From the NCBI GenBank assembly GCA_031761405.1, contig JASEVX010000010.1, positions 6,822,453 through 6,886,452 on the forward strand: 64,000 bases of DNA, written 5' to 3'. The notes beneath the pieces were generated by a model that had not been told where the DNA came from, did no database searches, and was given only the letters and a program-made list of their open reading frames with translations. Positions 12,101-27,100 of the stretch are shown piece by piece (the stretch's first letter is position 1; the number at the start of each line of letters is the position of its first letter). The DNA comes from Serripes groenlandicus. Taxonomy: Eukaryota; Mollusca; Bivalvia; Cardiida; Cardiidae. A program made the translations under genes and the position numbers.

Positions 12101-15100
12101 CCCACCTTCAGAAGCATTTTGACGAAATAGCGGTAGACGACTTTTGAAAACATTGTTGCCAAAGGTGAAATTGCTCATGATGAGTAATTTCTCCTTTGGC
12201 CACAATGTTTTCAACTTTATTTAACAATAAAGCTATCCTTCATGGAGATTTTTCAAGTTTTTATCTCAATGTTTTTAAAGTCTTCTGCTGCAGATTTGTT
12301 GTACGTGGGATATAATTTAAACAACATCCAAACAAACATAATATGTAAACGAGAAAATATTGTTCATGGAAGATATCGACATTTCATGTTTTCAGGAAGG
12401 TATGGCCTATAACAAGATGAACGTGTTGCATTGGCATATTGTAGATGACAATTCGTTTCCCTATCAAAGTGAAGTCTATCCTCTACTGAGTGAGATGGTA
12501 AGTGCTCTGTTTTTAGCTCGACTATTCGAAGAATATGAGAGCTTTACTACTCGCCCCGGCGTCGGCGTCGGCGTCTCCGTCGGCGTCCGGTTAAAGTTTT
12601 AGGGCAAGTTGGCATTTTCATTCATAAGTATTTGTGCTAGGGCTTTAATATTTGGAATATAGTTACATCTTATACCTTTCTTCACAATGCATGTTAAAGG
12701 TACTGAGTGTGACCTTCTTTTTGGGGTAAAAAACATGATTTTCTGTGGTTAAAGTTTTAGGGCAAGTTGGAATATTTTTTTTTATTTTTTTTTTCTCAAT
12801 AGTTACTTATGCTAGGGCTTTTATATTTGGAATATAATTACATCTAATACCTGTCTTCATATTGTATGCTGAAGATTCTGAGTGTGACCTTCTTTTTGGG
12901 GTAAAAGATGTGATTTTGGGTGGTTAAAGTTTTAGGGCAAGTTGGCATTTTCATTTAATTTTTTAATTTTTCTCAATAAGTATTTGTGCTACGGCTTTAA
13001 TATTTGGAATTTAGTTACATCTTATACCTTTCTTCACATTCAATGCTGAAGATGCTGAGTGTGACCTTCCTTTTGGGGTAAAAAACATGATTTTGGGTGG
13101 TTAAAGTTTTAGGGCAAGTTGGAATTTTTTTTTTAATTTTTTTGTCTCAATAAGTACTTATGCTAGGGCTTTCATATTTGGAATATAATTACATCTAATA
13201 CATTTCTTCATATTGTATGCTGAAGATGCTGAGTGTGACCTTCTTTTTGCGGCAAAAGACATGATTTTGGGTGGTTAAAGTTTTAGGGCAAGTTGGCATT
13301 TTAATTTTTTTTTTTAATTTTTCTCAATAAGTACTTGTGTTAGGGCTTTTATATTTGGAATATAATTACATATAATACCTTTCTTCACATTGTATGTTGA
13401 AGATGCTGAGTGTGACTTTTTGGGAATAAATAACATGATTTTTGTTTGATTTTGAGAATTTTAGATAAATTTCATTATCTTTGGTTACATTCCTTTCTAA
13501 TTGTGATCATTCATTTATCAAATATAATTCTTCAACATATCAAACGGGTTTTGCATGATGTCAAACATTTGGTAAACCTTTTTTTTAGGTTTTGCTCGGT
13601 CAGTTTTAACATTTGCGTTAAAGTTTCATAATTCAAATCACTTCATACTTCACACATTTGTTAAGGACCATCGTACAATTAGGTTAGATAACTCCATTGC
13701 ATCCTAAATATGGAGTAATGGCCCTTGAATTACTTAGAACATTTTGCCACAATGTTTTCCACTTTTTGTCATAGGTTATCAATTCAATTATGGAGATTTT
13801 CTATGTTTTGACAAAATAAGTTCAAAGTCGTCTGCTGCAGAATTGCCGTATGAGGGAAAGGGTTAATAGTACTTAAGTGCAATATAATGAAATAGTGCTT
13901 TATGTGAATAAGCGGCATATAGTCGAGCGCGCTGTCCTCCGACAGCTCTTGTTTGTAGTGTTGTAGATGACGATTCGTTTCCCTATCAAAGTGAAGGCTA
14001 TCCCCTACTGAGTGAGATGGTAAGTGCTCTGTTTTCTGTAGTGTAATACTGTTGTATACGTTCAGTACTTCCCGGTGTGTTAAGTCAAGTGTGTCGCCCC
14101 AGTTAGAAAGCGTCCTTGGACTTGTACATCTCAGGTTTTTACATACACAAAACTGGATCATTTAAAGTCACGGAATAGTAACATTGATTGATTGATTTGG
14201 GTTTAACGATTGTCAACAACTGTTCAGTCATATCATACTAGCCCGCTCACCTATCCATGTTTTTCCTGGTTTTTGATCATCAACACTCCAAACAACAGTG
14301 TTTCCAAGCAACTGGCTGCTTTTTCCACTTAGACTATCTTTTGTCAGACATCAGAGGAAATGTTGGCCGAGCTGGGTGTTTTTTTATGCGGGTGATTCAG
14401 CTGTGCTGAATACCTTCGTATATTGTCATGCCCAGCTTACAGGAAATGAAAATTTGTAAATTTGTTGTGCTGCCCTCTGTTTTTTTCAAAATGGACAATT
14501 TGTCTTGATTGCCCAGGGGTCAGTTAAATACGTTTCACAACAAGCTAAACAGTATGCACATTATACAAAGTAAACGTACACAATGTAAAGTTTTAATCCA
14601 TAAAGTTGTATACATAATTTAGAAATTTAAGTATAAAATATAACACAAAGTAACTTCATGATATATAAAAGTATAACAATTTGCTTGTGCAAAAATAACA
14701 AAATGTAAATCTATATTGAAACCATTTTTTGTTTGAGAAAACCCCTAGTCATAGCGTTTGTTGTATGTTTACACAACGGGTAGAAATGTTCACTTTAATC
14801 CCTAGTCATAGCGTTTGTTGTATTTTTACACAACAGGTAGAAATGTTCACTTTAATGATTATTATTATATATAGGGTTTTACGCCACTTCCAACATTATT
14901 GCAGTTATATCACGGCGACAGTTCACTTATTCATGATCCCTGGGTAAACAAACCAGTATGACATCAAACCAGTACTAGGCTAGGAAATATGCCTTGCCAA
15001 AAGGCACTCCACCATGACCGTTGCACTTTAATGATACTGTGTATCACATTTAAAACACATGTCTGTCGATGTTCAAGGTTACTAAGAGCTCATAAGTCTG

Positions 15101-18100
15101 TATAAATGCTTCTGACAAATAATGAACTCTACATGTTGTATCTAGTTAATTAAACGCTCCGCTGTTTGCTACATCCCCCGCATGTTAGTACTTCAGTACT
15201 TTGCTTTTAACTTACAACCCCCATTGTTGACAGTCCGCTCGACACATGATAGTAATGCCCATAGGAATACATGTTGTGTGTGTATATCCTACATACAGAC
15301 GGACAATCAGTGAACACTCTGGTAAGACCGTGCATTTAGACATGCTAATACGAATCTATCCATTCATTTTTTATTCTCCGTCAGAGTATGGTCCAGGCTT
15401 TGTGTGTGTGCAAATTGCGTTACCTTGTAAAAGTGTAGATTCGAATAGTAAAAGGAAGGTTTATACATTGATTCAAAGTTCAATTTGCTGATACGCTAAG
15501 GAACGGCTGTTGCCTAGCTCATTGAATAACTAACATATGTGTATGTGAGTGGTTTTTTCCGCCTTTACAATTTTCAATTGACATCTTGATGTATGCGCTC
15601 AAAACGGTTGTAACTACATAATGTAACAATTTGAAATTACAACCTTTTATCATAAAATATGAAGTACATGTTACAATTTATATGAGCTGTTCCACGAGAA
15701 AACATTATGGACTCTGCTTAAAGTATAGACATGGATCAGCCTAAGCATGCCTGGCAGTTTAACCCAGACATACACTTTTCCCCTTCTCTGTTTTTTCTGC
15801 TTCATGAATAATTACTCTATACCCTTGAGACGGAATGTGTCCGCCCGAATTAGAGTCCATAATGTTGGTTTTCTCGTGGTACGGCTCATATACATAATAT
15901 AATTTAGACGGTATTTATATAGTCAATTCAAAAGAAGAGAAAATGCAAATTTCAATGAAATAAAATCACTAACAGCCTAAAGTTTGAGTTTCTATTGAAT
16001 TTACATGTGTACTGTGTCCTGCTGGACGATCAGGATTGTGGGGACATCATTACGTCTGACCGGAGGCCCCTGGTTAGGGATTAACTTACCGGTGATACTA
16101 GTAATCTACTTTGGAAACGCAACAATGGCTTAAACTACTTATCATACTTTATGCAGACGATACCTTGATTGTCTCTGACGATGAGAAAGATTTCCAAAAA
16201 GCTCTTAATTCATTTTCTGAGTACTGCAAAACATGGAAACTAAATGTCAATCTAAATAAAAGTAATGTTATTGTATTTGGAGCACGAAATACAAATAAAT
16301 TCCAATTTTATTTAAACGAAACAGAAATAAAGATGACGGACAAGTACAAATATCTCGGTATATATTTCACAAGTAACGGGTCTTTCCTAACTGCTAGGAA
16401 ACATCATACAGAACAAGCCAAAACGCAATGAATCTCTTGTATATCCGTATTTATAACTTAGATCTCCCTGTAGACCTCCAAATTAAATTGTTTGAACACA
16501 CTGTTATACCTATCTTAACATATGGCTGCGAAGTCTGGGGATTTGAAAACCTAGACATATTGAATATAGTTTACAAATCCTTCCTAAAGAAAATATGCAA
16601 AGCAAAGAAAAGTACTCCTACTAACATGCTCTTTGGCGAATTAGGCATAACACCACTTGATATCATAGTTAAAACACGAATGATCGGCTTCTGGAACAGA
16701 CTCTTAACTGGCCCAAATTCTAAGTTGTCTGCTCAAATTTATCGTTTTATGACAAGCCATCAAGGACTTACATACAAATGGCCAAAATATATTAATTCAA
16801 TTTTTTACCGAAATTGGCAGACCTGATATTTGGCTATTTCAATCTTCGGTCACGAGAAAGTCAATTAAATACCTTGTTAAAAGTATATTACTTGATCAAA
16901 TGAAACAAAATTGGAGCTCAAGTATGCAACACTCTAACAAAGGTTTAACCTATTCATATTTTAAATCAGAATATAAACTCGAGAATTAATGGTATATTTT
17001 ACCCACAAATTATGCGTTATCAATGTTTCGTTTTCGAACTTCAAATTCAAGGATCCCCGTTGAAACGGGCCGGTGGATTAAAACGCCATTACATGAACGA
17101 ATATGTGACTTATGCAATACTAACGAAGTTGGTTCTGAAAAACATTATCTCATGTCATGTTCACATTTCGACAATGAGAGGTCTACATTGATTAGAAATA
17201 GATACATGTCAAATACTCATCAATTTTTCAACTTTACTAAACACAGATTGTCCCGCAGAATTAAGGGACCTTACAAAGTTCATGCTTATTATTATGAATA
17301 AATTCCGATAGAAATTTTCCTAACCAGTACGATACAAGATTGTATTGTAATTTTGATGTTCTATGTTGTTGTTTTTGTTTGGTGTTTTCTTTTTTTGTTG
17401 TGGGTTATATCTGGTGGCTTTCTGTTTGTTTGGTTTATCTCAAATTGAAATTTCAAAGTCTAACAGTAATATGAGGAAACTAGGGTGGTATCTTGTGATA
17501 TTACCTTGTTTCCTCATACACATCCCAGAAATGCTAAAGTTAAAAATTTAAGTAAGAACATATAATGACATTAACACACTAACAATGTGTCGGCTTTCCC
17601 CAATTCTATAAAGTCGATACTTTTTTGTTTTATATTTCCCTTTATTATACATGTATTTGTATTATGGGTAAATAAAAGTTGAAATTGAAAATTGAATTAC
17701 TTTGGAAACGCCCTGATATTACTTAATTCAATGCATTTCAATATAACTGAAATTAATAATGTTGAAAACGGCGTATAACCCCAATAAAACACAATAAATT
17801 CAATTGTTAAATCTTTTAACTTGAACATTCAAATGTTCCTTGTCAATTCAATTGTACATTCATTACAAAACTGGTTAATACGGTACTTCGACAATTATGA
17901 GCAATTTCACCCTTTGCCACAAAGTTTTCATATCAATAATCATACTTTCATTTGTAGAGATGTTCATTATTTTTTACCGGATGTTTTCAAAGTCGCCTGC
18001 AGCTGATTGTGTGTATGTGGGAAAGGGTTAAATTAAAAACTACTTGTATATTTACAGGGGGCATACCACCCGTCTAAAGTGTATTCACTAAAGGCGATCA

Positions 18101-21100
18101 AAGAGTTGGTCGAGTACGCACGTTTAAGAGGTATTCGAGTTATTCCCGAGTTTGATACACCAGGTAATACATCTTTCATACAACATGGCGAGCCGTGATC
18201 CATGGCTTATTGATTAGCGACGAGGGCAATAAGTCCAGGAGTCGTGGGTTCGAATATTGCCTCGGCCATTCATTCTTTCGAATGATTGATTAAAGTCAGC
18301 GTGACTAGCATCTTTTGGCTAATTAGTCTATGTACGAAGTTAGCCAGGGACGAATGTTTTGTGGAGTACTTGTGCTAGAAAGCCTGGAAAACCACATTAA
18401 GAGAACGGTGTAAAACTTCAAATAGTCAACAGTTACAAAATGTACTTAGGATTGTTTAGAATAGTTTCTATCCCGTTTAACTATGGACATACAATTTGTT
18501 TGCAATATTAAGGTGGTCATCAGCAGCATAACAAGGATATACAGAGGATATTTGTTTGTTTTGAGTGGATATGGAATATATCTCATGGAGAAGTGATACA
18601 ATTTAATAATAAAATGTCAAAATTGTATCACTTCGAGTTGAAATATATTCCATATTCACTCAAAACAAACAAATTTTCTTTTTCTTTAATGGTAATTGAT
18701 GATGAAACAATAATATACTCATTACGTTTTTCTTTATATGACGTGTGTAGTATAAGATGACCGAATACTAGGAAAATGACATCACATCAGCGGTTTGACG
18801 TCATAACGTTAATCCCTTTGACGTCATAACTATATCACTCACAGTGTGGGTGATATGGATTATATATTATATACTGAATGATAAAATATAGAGATTTCCC
18901 AACTTGAGAAAACCTATAACATGTTTTTTGTCTAATGAGCAATATCGCCTAGTGTGCGATATAGCTCACTAGCCGGATTTTCGGAACTACTTTTTTAAAA
19001 TCTCTTTTAAACACTTTTAAGCTCCGTTTTCACTACTTAAAACTTTATTTCCATGATGAACAGTTAAATAATCCACAATTGCACTTTTAAATCCGCAAAT
19101 AAGAGCTTGAATCGACATGACACAAGTTTATTTCAATCAATGTACACATTGTCGGTGACGTCACGTGTATATATATATATAGTGACGTCACTGCAAAACT
19201 GGCAGATTACGTCATTCAGATCTCTCCACTTCTGAGCTAAAAATAAATGAGCTGCACAGGGATATTGTCGTTTAGAAACGAAAATTAACGCCGAGTATAT
19301 AATATATAGTTTAATAAACATTGTTTTCATGATTTGGGAATTAAATCCCTCGTGAAAGAGATTCTTGCATATAAAAACTCGTGCGCTACGGCGCACTCGT
19401 TTTTATATCGCAAGAATCTCTTCCACTTGGGATTTAAATCCCGTATCATGAAAACAATGTTAATTAAACTCTATATCCCACTGATAGAACTCCCAATCTC
19501 ATCTTCATAACAATATTTTTTCCCCTGAATAATTTAAACTCAGCAGTGTAATGATTCCGTTTCAAGGTCACATGTTTGCTTGGCTTGGATACCCCGGATT
19601 AAAGGCGACTTGCTACAAAGGTAGCCAACCCTTCGACGGTCCCGCCGGTCCAATCGACCTCTCTAAAGATGAATCGTACACATTTATGTCCAATTTATAC
19701 AACGAAATTTACGAGGTTTTCCCGGACGTGTTCTCACATTTAGGAGGAGACGAACTCCATTCAGATTGTTGGTAAGTTTAACATTCTCTTTGCAACGGGT
19801 CTATTTTAGTAATACTTTAAGGCCTATTTTAGGTCTATTTTATGGCCTATTTTAGGCCTATTTTGAGTCAATCTGACAGTCCTATGTATATATGTCCAGG
19901 CGCGTTCTCAGGCATACGCACGTACGCCAATGCCTACGATTCGTCTGGAAAGATAAAAAGTGGTAAGGGTTGATTTTCCGAATATGTCAGTTAATCTGCA
20001 AGTGGATATACACTGTAGATAGTTTGTGTTTCCGGTATGACCTAAATATGTCAGTAAATGTGCAAGTGGATATAGATAGTTTGTGTTACCGGTATGACCT
20101 GAATATGTCAGTAAATGTGCAAGTGGATATAGATAGTTTGTGTTACCGGTATGACCTGAATATGTCAGTAAATGTGCAAGTGGATATAGATAGTTTGTGT
20201 TACCGGTAAATATGTCAGTAAATCTGCAAATGGATATAGATAGTTTGTGTTACCGGTATGACCTGAATATGTCAGTTAATCTGCAAGTGGATATAGATAG
20301 TTTGTGTTTCCGGTATGACCTAAGTGACCACTTCAGTTCACCATATGAGCCACGAGAAAACCAACATTATGGACTCTGCGAAATGAATCGACCCAAACCA
20401 GCCTGTGCAGGCTAATCCGGGCCGAAACATTCAATCTCAGGGGAATAGAGGTATAGATTAATGTTTCCTGAAACAGAAAATCCACAGGAGGCGAAACGTG
20501 TATGTCCTGGTTAGCTTGTGCAGCATGCTTAAGCTGATCCGTCTCGATAATTTACGCAGATTCCACAATGTTGGTTTTCTCGCGGGACGGCTCATATGCA
20601 ATGTATTACGACATCAACATTTTCCTACGAAACATGTCATGACCCTCTGTAAAACGGCTGTGTCTGAAAACGGACTGCATAGTATGATGCAGGGGTCTAG
20701 ATAAGGAGGGATATCCAGCCCCCACCACTACCCTCAAATAACTCTGTTATTATCCAACAAAACTCTATGTTGTGGGAACTTAAACAATTTCTCATTGAGA
20801 CGATTCTTTTGAGTACCCGCAACATAGGGTTACGGGGTCAAATTAGTATTTTAGAACATGCAAAACGCCCTTTGAGTTAGATCTCTGGTATGAGGTTTTA
20901 TCGAGATAAGGGGCATTTTTAATGTCCTAAAATCCTTATTTGACACTAAAACCCTGTGTTGTGGGTAGGCAAACGAATCGTCTTAGTGAGAGGATTCTTT
21001 GGAGAACCCACAACATAGGGTTACGGGGTCAAATTAGTATTTTAGAACATGCAAAACGCCCTTTGAGCTAGAGCTGTGTTGCGGGTAGGCAAACGAATCA

Positions 21101-24100
21101 TCTTAGTTTGAGGATTCTTTGGAGAACCCAACGATTGGGTTTGGTCGAGTAATAAGATTTATATTGTGGGACAAGGATCAGTTTACTCCTCCCTATATAT
21201 ATATAGTCCTATGTTGTAACAGACATAAATATGAACACGGGTGTCGGTTTTCTTGTGACTCTAATCAAGTATCGTTTGTCTGTGTTTGAAACAGGGCCAC
21301 GAACCCAGCTATAAAGAAACATCTCGAAGAAAAGGCTGGGATTAAACAATCCGAGGCATCCAACGTGCGCGGTTATGTGGACAAGGCCATAGGATATTAC
21401 TTTAAAAGGTAAAATAAACGTTACATCTAGATGTCAGATGACAGGGAACTCGACCTTATCTCTTTTCCTCATACAACAAATCTGCAGCAGAAGACTTTAA
21501 ATTATTTAGTCAAAAATATGAAAACCCTATAAATGAGTATTTGCTGAAGAATTTGAAACATTGTGAAAGTCGTCTTCTGCAGAGGCGTCAGAAAGCGTCT
21601 ATATGTGGGAAACCTATCACTATTCTCGAGATGATTCAATGTTGATTGAGACTAGTCCCTGTAACTCAGTCGGTTGTGACACGGGCCGTAAATCCAGGGG
21701 TTGTCAGTTCGAACTCAAGCTCGGCCAATATTCTTTCCGACGTTTGACAAAAGTCAGTTTGACAAGCGACATTCGTCTTCCACTTATGGACTAATAGTAT
21801 ATGTGGAAAGCAGCCAGTTGCTTGGAAAGAATGTTGTGGGGAATACTGGTGTGAGAAAGACAGGACACACACGAGTAGATGAACTGGCCGCCGTGATATG
21901 ACTGAAAAATTGTTGAAAACGGCGTTAAACCCCAATCAATCAATCAATCAATCACCCCATGTCATGGTCGGTTTCATTCTTCACTCATGTCATGGTTGGT
22001 TTCATGCTCCACCCCATGTCATTGTTTGTTTCATTCTTCACTCATGTCATGGTTTGTTTCATGATTCACCCCATGTCATTGTTTGTTTCATGATTCACCC
22101 CATGTCATGGTTTGTTTCATGATTCACCCCATGTCATGGTCGGTTGCATGCTTCTACCCATGTCATGGTTTGTAACGGCCCGGATCAGTCTGCGGGGAAT
22201 GCGAAGGCTAAAGATTGATAACGGAGAAGCCATAATGTTGGTTTTCTCGCTCATTTAACTTTTGATACCGAAATTATATATCACATACGTTTGAATCTAA
22301 TTTTACGTCATTCATATTATCCGGGCATCTGATTTCTAACATGGAAATACGACGTTTCTCATCAAGGTCAAATTCCATAAATCTTTTTGATATTGATTGA
22401 TTGATTGATTGATTGATTGGAGGTTTCAACAGTATTTCAGTTATCTCATGGCGGCCAGTTTATATTGCTCGTGTTTCCTTGCTTTCTATTGAACGAATTG
22501 TGACAAAAGGATATAAAGCTCATAATGAGTGAGTTCTCCTCTTGCCACAGTGTGTTCAACTCTTTTCCACCTACAAATATTTGTATATGTAGTAAAGGGG
22601 GATTAAATTGGTTAACTCTGTCCCACAGAAGACTCATGATGAGCAATTTCTCCTTTTGCCATAATGTGTTCAACTGTATTTTATAATATAACTCATTTAT
22701 GGTTTTTTGTTGTTTTTTTTTCAATTTGTTTTCATAGTTGTTTGCTGCAAATATGTGGGAAAGGGTAAAGAGAGCGAGGATGTATAGTGAAGATTTTGGA
22801 AACATACAGGATAAAGGAGACTGACTTATCTGCACTCCACATAACATACTTCCAATTTAACAGATTACCTGCAAACATAGACTATAAACCCCCAATGGTG
22901 ATCAACAAATAGGCCTTTTTCAAGGCCAATTTGGGAACAAGAATTTGGCCCTTTAGATGGGAACATTAATGGCTATTATTTTGTATTTGGGAATTAAAGA
23001 ACCAACATTGGGAATTCTGCATGATTTAAAAGACTTTTGCCATTGGGAATGGGTTAGAATATCTAACCCGTCATCTGCCAAGAAAAAGGCCTGACGAATA
23101 ATGATAGTCGCAGAAATAATAAATGGCCCAATCACTCCCATCTGTACTCCACATAACATTCTTCCCCTGTAACTGATTACCTTCAAACATAGACTATAAA
23201 CCAGAATAGTGATATACGAATATAGCGCTAGTCACAGAACTAATAAATGGCCGAGCCGGGGTTCAAACTCACGACCCCTGGATTGATAACCCTCGTCGTT
23301 ATCGACCGAGTTTTCATGGGTTCGTAATATATTTATCTTAATATTTGATCGTAATATATTTATCTTATTATATTTATCTTTCCGACAGACTCATCAGTAC
23401 TCTGAAAGAGACAGCAGTAAAGAAAGGTAACCGAAAAACGAGTTTTGTAATGTGGGAGGATGTCCTGAAAAACACACAAGAGGTAAGCCATTTGTATACA
23501 TTTATATTAATATGATGATAATAAAATATGATATAATGAAATAAACAAAGAAACGATTGCAATATGGGATTACCATTTAACCCTTTCCCACATATAGACG
23601 CTTTCAGACGCCTCTGCAGCAGACGACTTTTGAAAACATTGTGACAAAGATGAAATGATTTCAAAAGATGTTTTCAAAATCGTCTGCTACATATGTGTTG
23701 TATGTTGAAAAGGGTTAATAACCAACGTTTGACCGCGAGTTTTAATGATGCGGCCATATGCTACTACAACAGCTGTGCCGGAACTAACACCATTATCCAT
23801 GGTATTCGCTTGATAACATTTACCAGGGACACTATATTACTAATATTGTAATATAGTGTCCCTGCATTTACTTAATCTTTGTATGTAAAAAGGTCTTGGC
23901 CTGAATTTTAATTGACCAAGTTATTTAAAGAGTATGACTATTTTTATTCACTGCTATACAACAAACGCATTTTGACGCATCTGCAGCAGAAGACATTAAA
24001 AAACATTGTTGCTAAAGGAGAATTGCCCTTTATGTTTTTATACCCCCGATAAACGAAGTTTAGAGGGGGTATATTGGAGTCACCCTGTGGTTGGTCGGTC

Positions 24101-27100
24101 GGTCGGTCGGTCGGTCGGTCGGTCGGTCGGTCGGTCGGTCGGTCGGTCGGTCGGTCGGTCGGTCGGTCGGTTGGTCCGTTGCGATTTTCCTTGTCCGGAG
24201 CATAACTTTAAAACTAATTGTTGGAATTTAATAAAACTTCATAGGATGATACAACACATTGAGAGGAAGTGCGGTGTACAGGAACCATAACTCTATTTTA
24301 CCTAAATACAGAGTTATTGCCCTTTGTTACTTTTTCTTGTCCGGAGAATTACTTAATAACTAACAGATGGAATCTAATAAAACTACATACAATGGTAGAG
24401 CATAATCAGAGGAAGTGCAGTATACAAGAACCATAACTCTAATTTACATAATTACAGAGTTATTGCCCTTTGTTACTTTTTCTTATTCGTAGAGTCTTGT
24501 CCGGAGCATAACTTTAAAACAAATTGTTGAAATTTAATAAAACTTCATAGGATGATACAACACATTGAGACAAAGTGTGGTGTACAAGAACCATAACTCT
24601 ATTTTATCTAAATACAGAGTTATTGCCCTTTGTTACTTTTTCTTGTCCGGAGAATTACTTAATAACTAACAGATGGAATCTAATAAAACTACATACAGTG
24701 GTAGAATATAATGTGAGGAAGTGCAGTGTACAAGAACCATAACTCTAATTTACATAATTACAGAGTTATTGCCCTTTGTTACTTTTTCTTGTTTGTAGAG
24801 TCTTGTCCGGATCATAACTTTATAACTAATTGTTGGAATTTAATAAAACATCATAGGATGATACAACACATTGAGAGGAAGTGCGGTGTACAGGAACCAT
24901 AACTCTATTTTACCTAAATACAGAGTTATTGCCCTTTGTTACTTTTTCTTGTCCGGAAAATTACTGAATAACTAACAGATGGAATCTAATAAAACTACAT
25001 ACAATGGTAGAGCATAATCAGAGGAAGTGCAGTGTACAAGAACCATAACTCTACTTTACATAATTACAGAGTTATTGCCCTTTGTTACTTTTTCTTGTTC
25101 GTTGAGTCTTGTCCGGAGCATAACTTTAAAACTAATTGTTGGAATTTAATAAAACTTCATAGGATGATACAACACATTGAGAGGAAGTGCGGTGTATAGG
25201 AACCATAACTCTATTTTACCTAAATACAGAGTTATTGCCCTTTGTTACTTTTTCTTGTCCGGAAAATTACTGAATAACTAACAGATGGAATCTAATAAAA
25301 CTACATACAATGGTAGAGCATAATCAGAGGAAGTGCAGTGTACAAGAACCATAACTCTACTTTACATAATTACAGAGTTATTGCCCTTTGTTACTTTTTC
25401 TTGTTCGTTGAGTCTTGTCCGGAGCATAGCTTTAAAACTAATTGTTGGAATTTAATAAAACTTCATAGGATGATACAACACATTGAGAGGAAGTGCGGTG
25501 TACAAGAACCATAACTCTATTTTATCTAAATACAGAGTTATTGCCCTTTGTTACTTTTTCTTGTCAGGAGAATTACTTAATAACTAACAGATGGAATCTA
25601 ATAAGACTGCATACAATGGTAGAGCATAATCAGAGGAAGTGCAGTGTACATGAACCATAACTCTAATTTACATAATTACAGAGTTATTGCCCTTTGTTAC
25701 TTTTTCTTGTTCGTAGAGTCTTGTCCGGAGCATAACTTTAAAACTAATTGTTGGAATTTAATAAAACTTCATAGGATGATACAACACATTGAGAGTAAGT
25801 GCGGTGTACAGGAACCATAACTCTATTTTACCTAAATACAGAGTTATTGCCCTTTGTTACTTTTTCTTGTCCGGAGAATTACTTAATTACTAACAGATGG
25901 AATCTAATAAGACTGCATACAATGGTAGAGCATAATGAGAGGAAGTGCAGTGTACACGAACCATAACTCTAATTTACATAATTACAGAGTTATTGCCCTT
26001 TGTTACTTTTTCTTGTTCGTAGAGTCTTGTCCGGAGCATAACTTTAAAACTAATTGTTGGAATTTAATAAAACATCATAGGATGATACAACACATTGAGA
26101 AGAAGTGCGGTGTACAGGAACCATAACTCTATTTTACCTAAATACAGAGTTATTGCCCTTTGTTACTTTTTCTTGTCCGGAAAATTACCTAATAACTAAC
26201 AGATGGAATCTAATAAACCTACATACAATGGTAGAGAATAATCAGAGGAGTGCAGTGTACAAGAACCATAACTCTACTTTACATAATTACAGAGTTATTG
26301 CCCTTTGTTACTTTTTCTTGTTCGTAGAGTCTTGTCCGGAGCATAACTTTAAAACTAATTGTTGGAATTTAATAAAACTTCATAGGATGATACAACACAT
26401 TGAGAGAAAGTGCGGTGTACAAGAACCATAACTCTATTTTACCTAAATACAGAGTTATTGCCCTTTGTTACTTTTTCTTGTCCAGAGAATTACTTAATAA
26501 CTAACCGGTGGAATCTAATAAAACTGCATACAATGGTAGAGCATAATGAGAGGAAGTGCAGTGTACAAGAACCATAACTCTTATTTACATAATTACAGAG
26601 TTATTGCCCTTTGTTACTTTTTCTTGTCCGGAGAATTATTTAATAACTAACAGATGGAATCTAATAAAACTACATACAATGGTAGAGCATAATCAGAGGA
26701 AGTGCAGTGTACAAGAACCATAACTCTAATTTACATAATTACAGAGTTATTGCCCTTTGTTATCCAAAAATGAACAAAACAAGAATAACCCGATCCATAA
26801 CATTGTCCTTTTAAGGTAGGGTTTCTAAATATTTCACAACCTTTCCTATCAGGGCGGCGTTCGGGGGTATTAATCACATTCAGTGATAGTTCTAGTTAAC
26901 TTTATTCAGAAGGTATGCTTTCATTTAGATTGAAATGTATTAAGATGTTATCAAAGTTGACTGCTGCAGATGTGGTTGTGTGTAGGAAAAGGTTAAAACA
27001 CCGGAATGCAAATTACAGAATACGCATGGGTTTGTCCATGTTTGCCAAATTTAAATACTGAATGTAAACATCGTATTCGATGGTTTATTTTTCGCCTGAA

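Noticed and set aside
13784..14161. 125-codon minus-strand open frame
   Set aside because: Spans a MITE arm, the 3' end of a Helitron-like element and the antisense of the exon 4 fragment; no coherent protein.
19138..19190. GTGACGTCAC palindromes as a cAMP-response promoter
   Set aside because: They sit inside an intronic foldback-rich transposon region with no associated transcript start evidence.
24092..24176. (GGTC)n as a telomeric or regulatory repeat
   Set aside because: It is the microsatellite segment expected in this Helitron-like element type.
24006..26431. Open frames repeating [15 protein letters not shown]
   Set aside because: Periodic readings of the tandem core of Helitron-like element C1.
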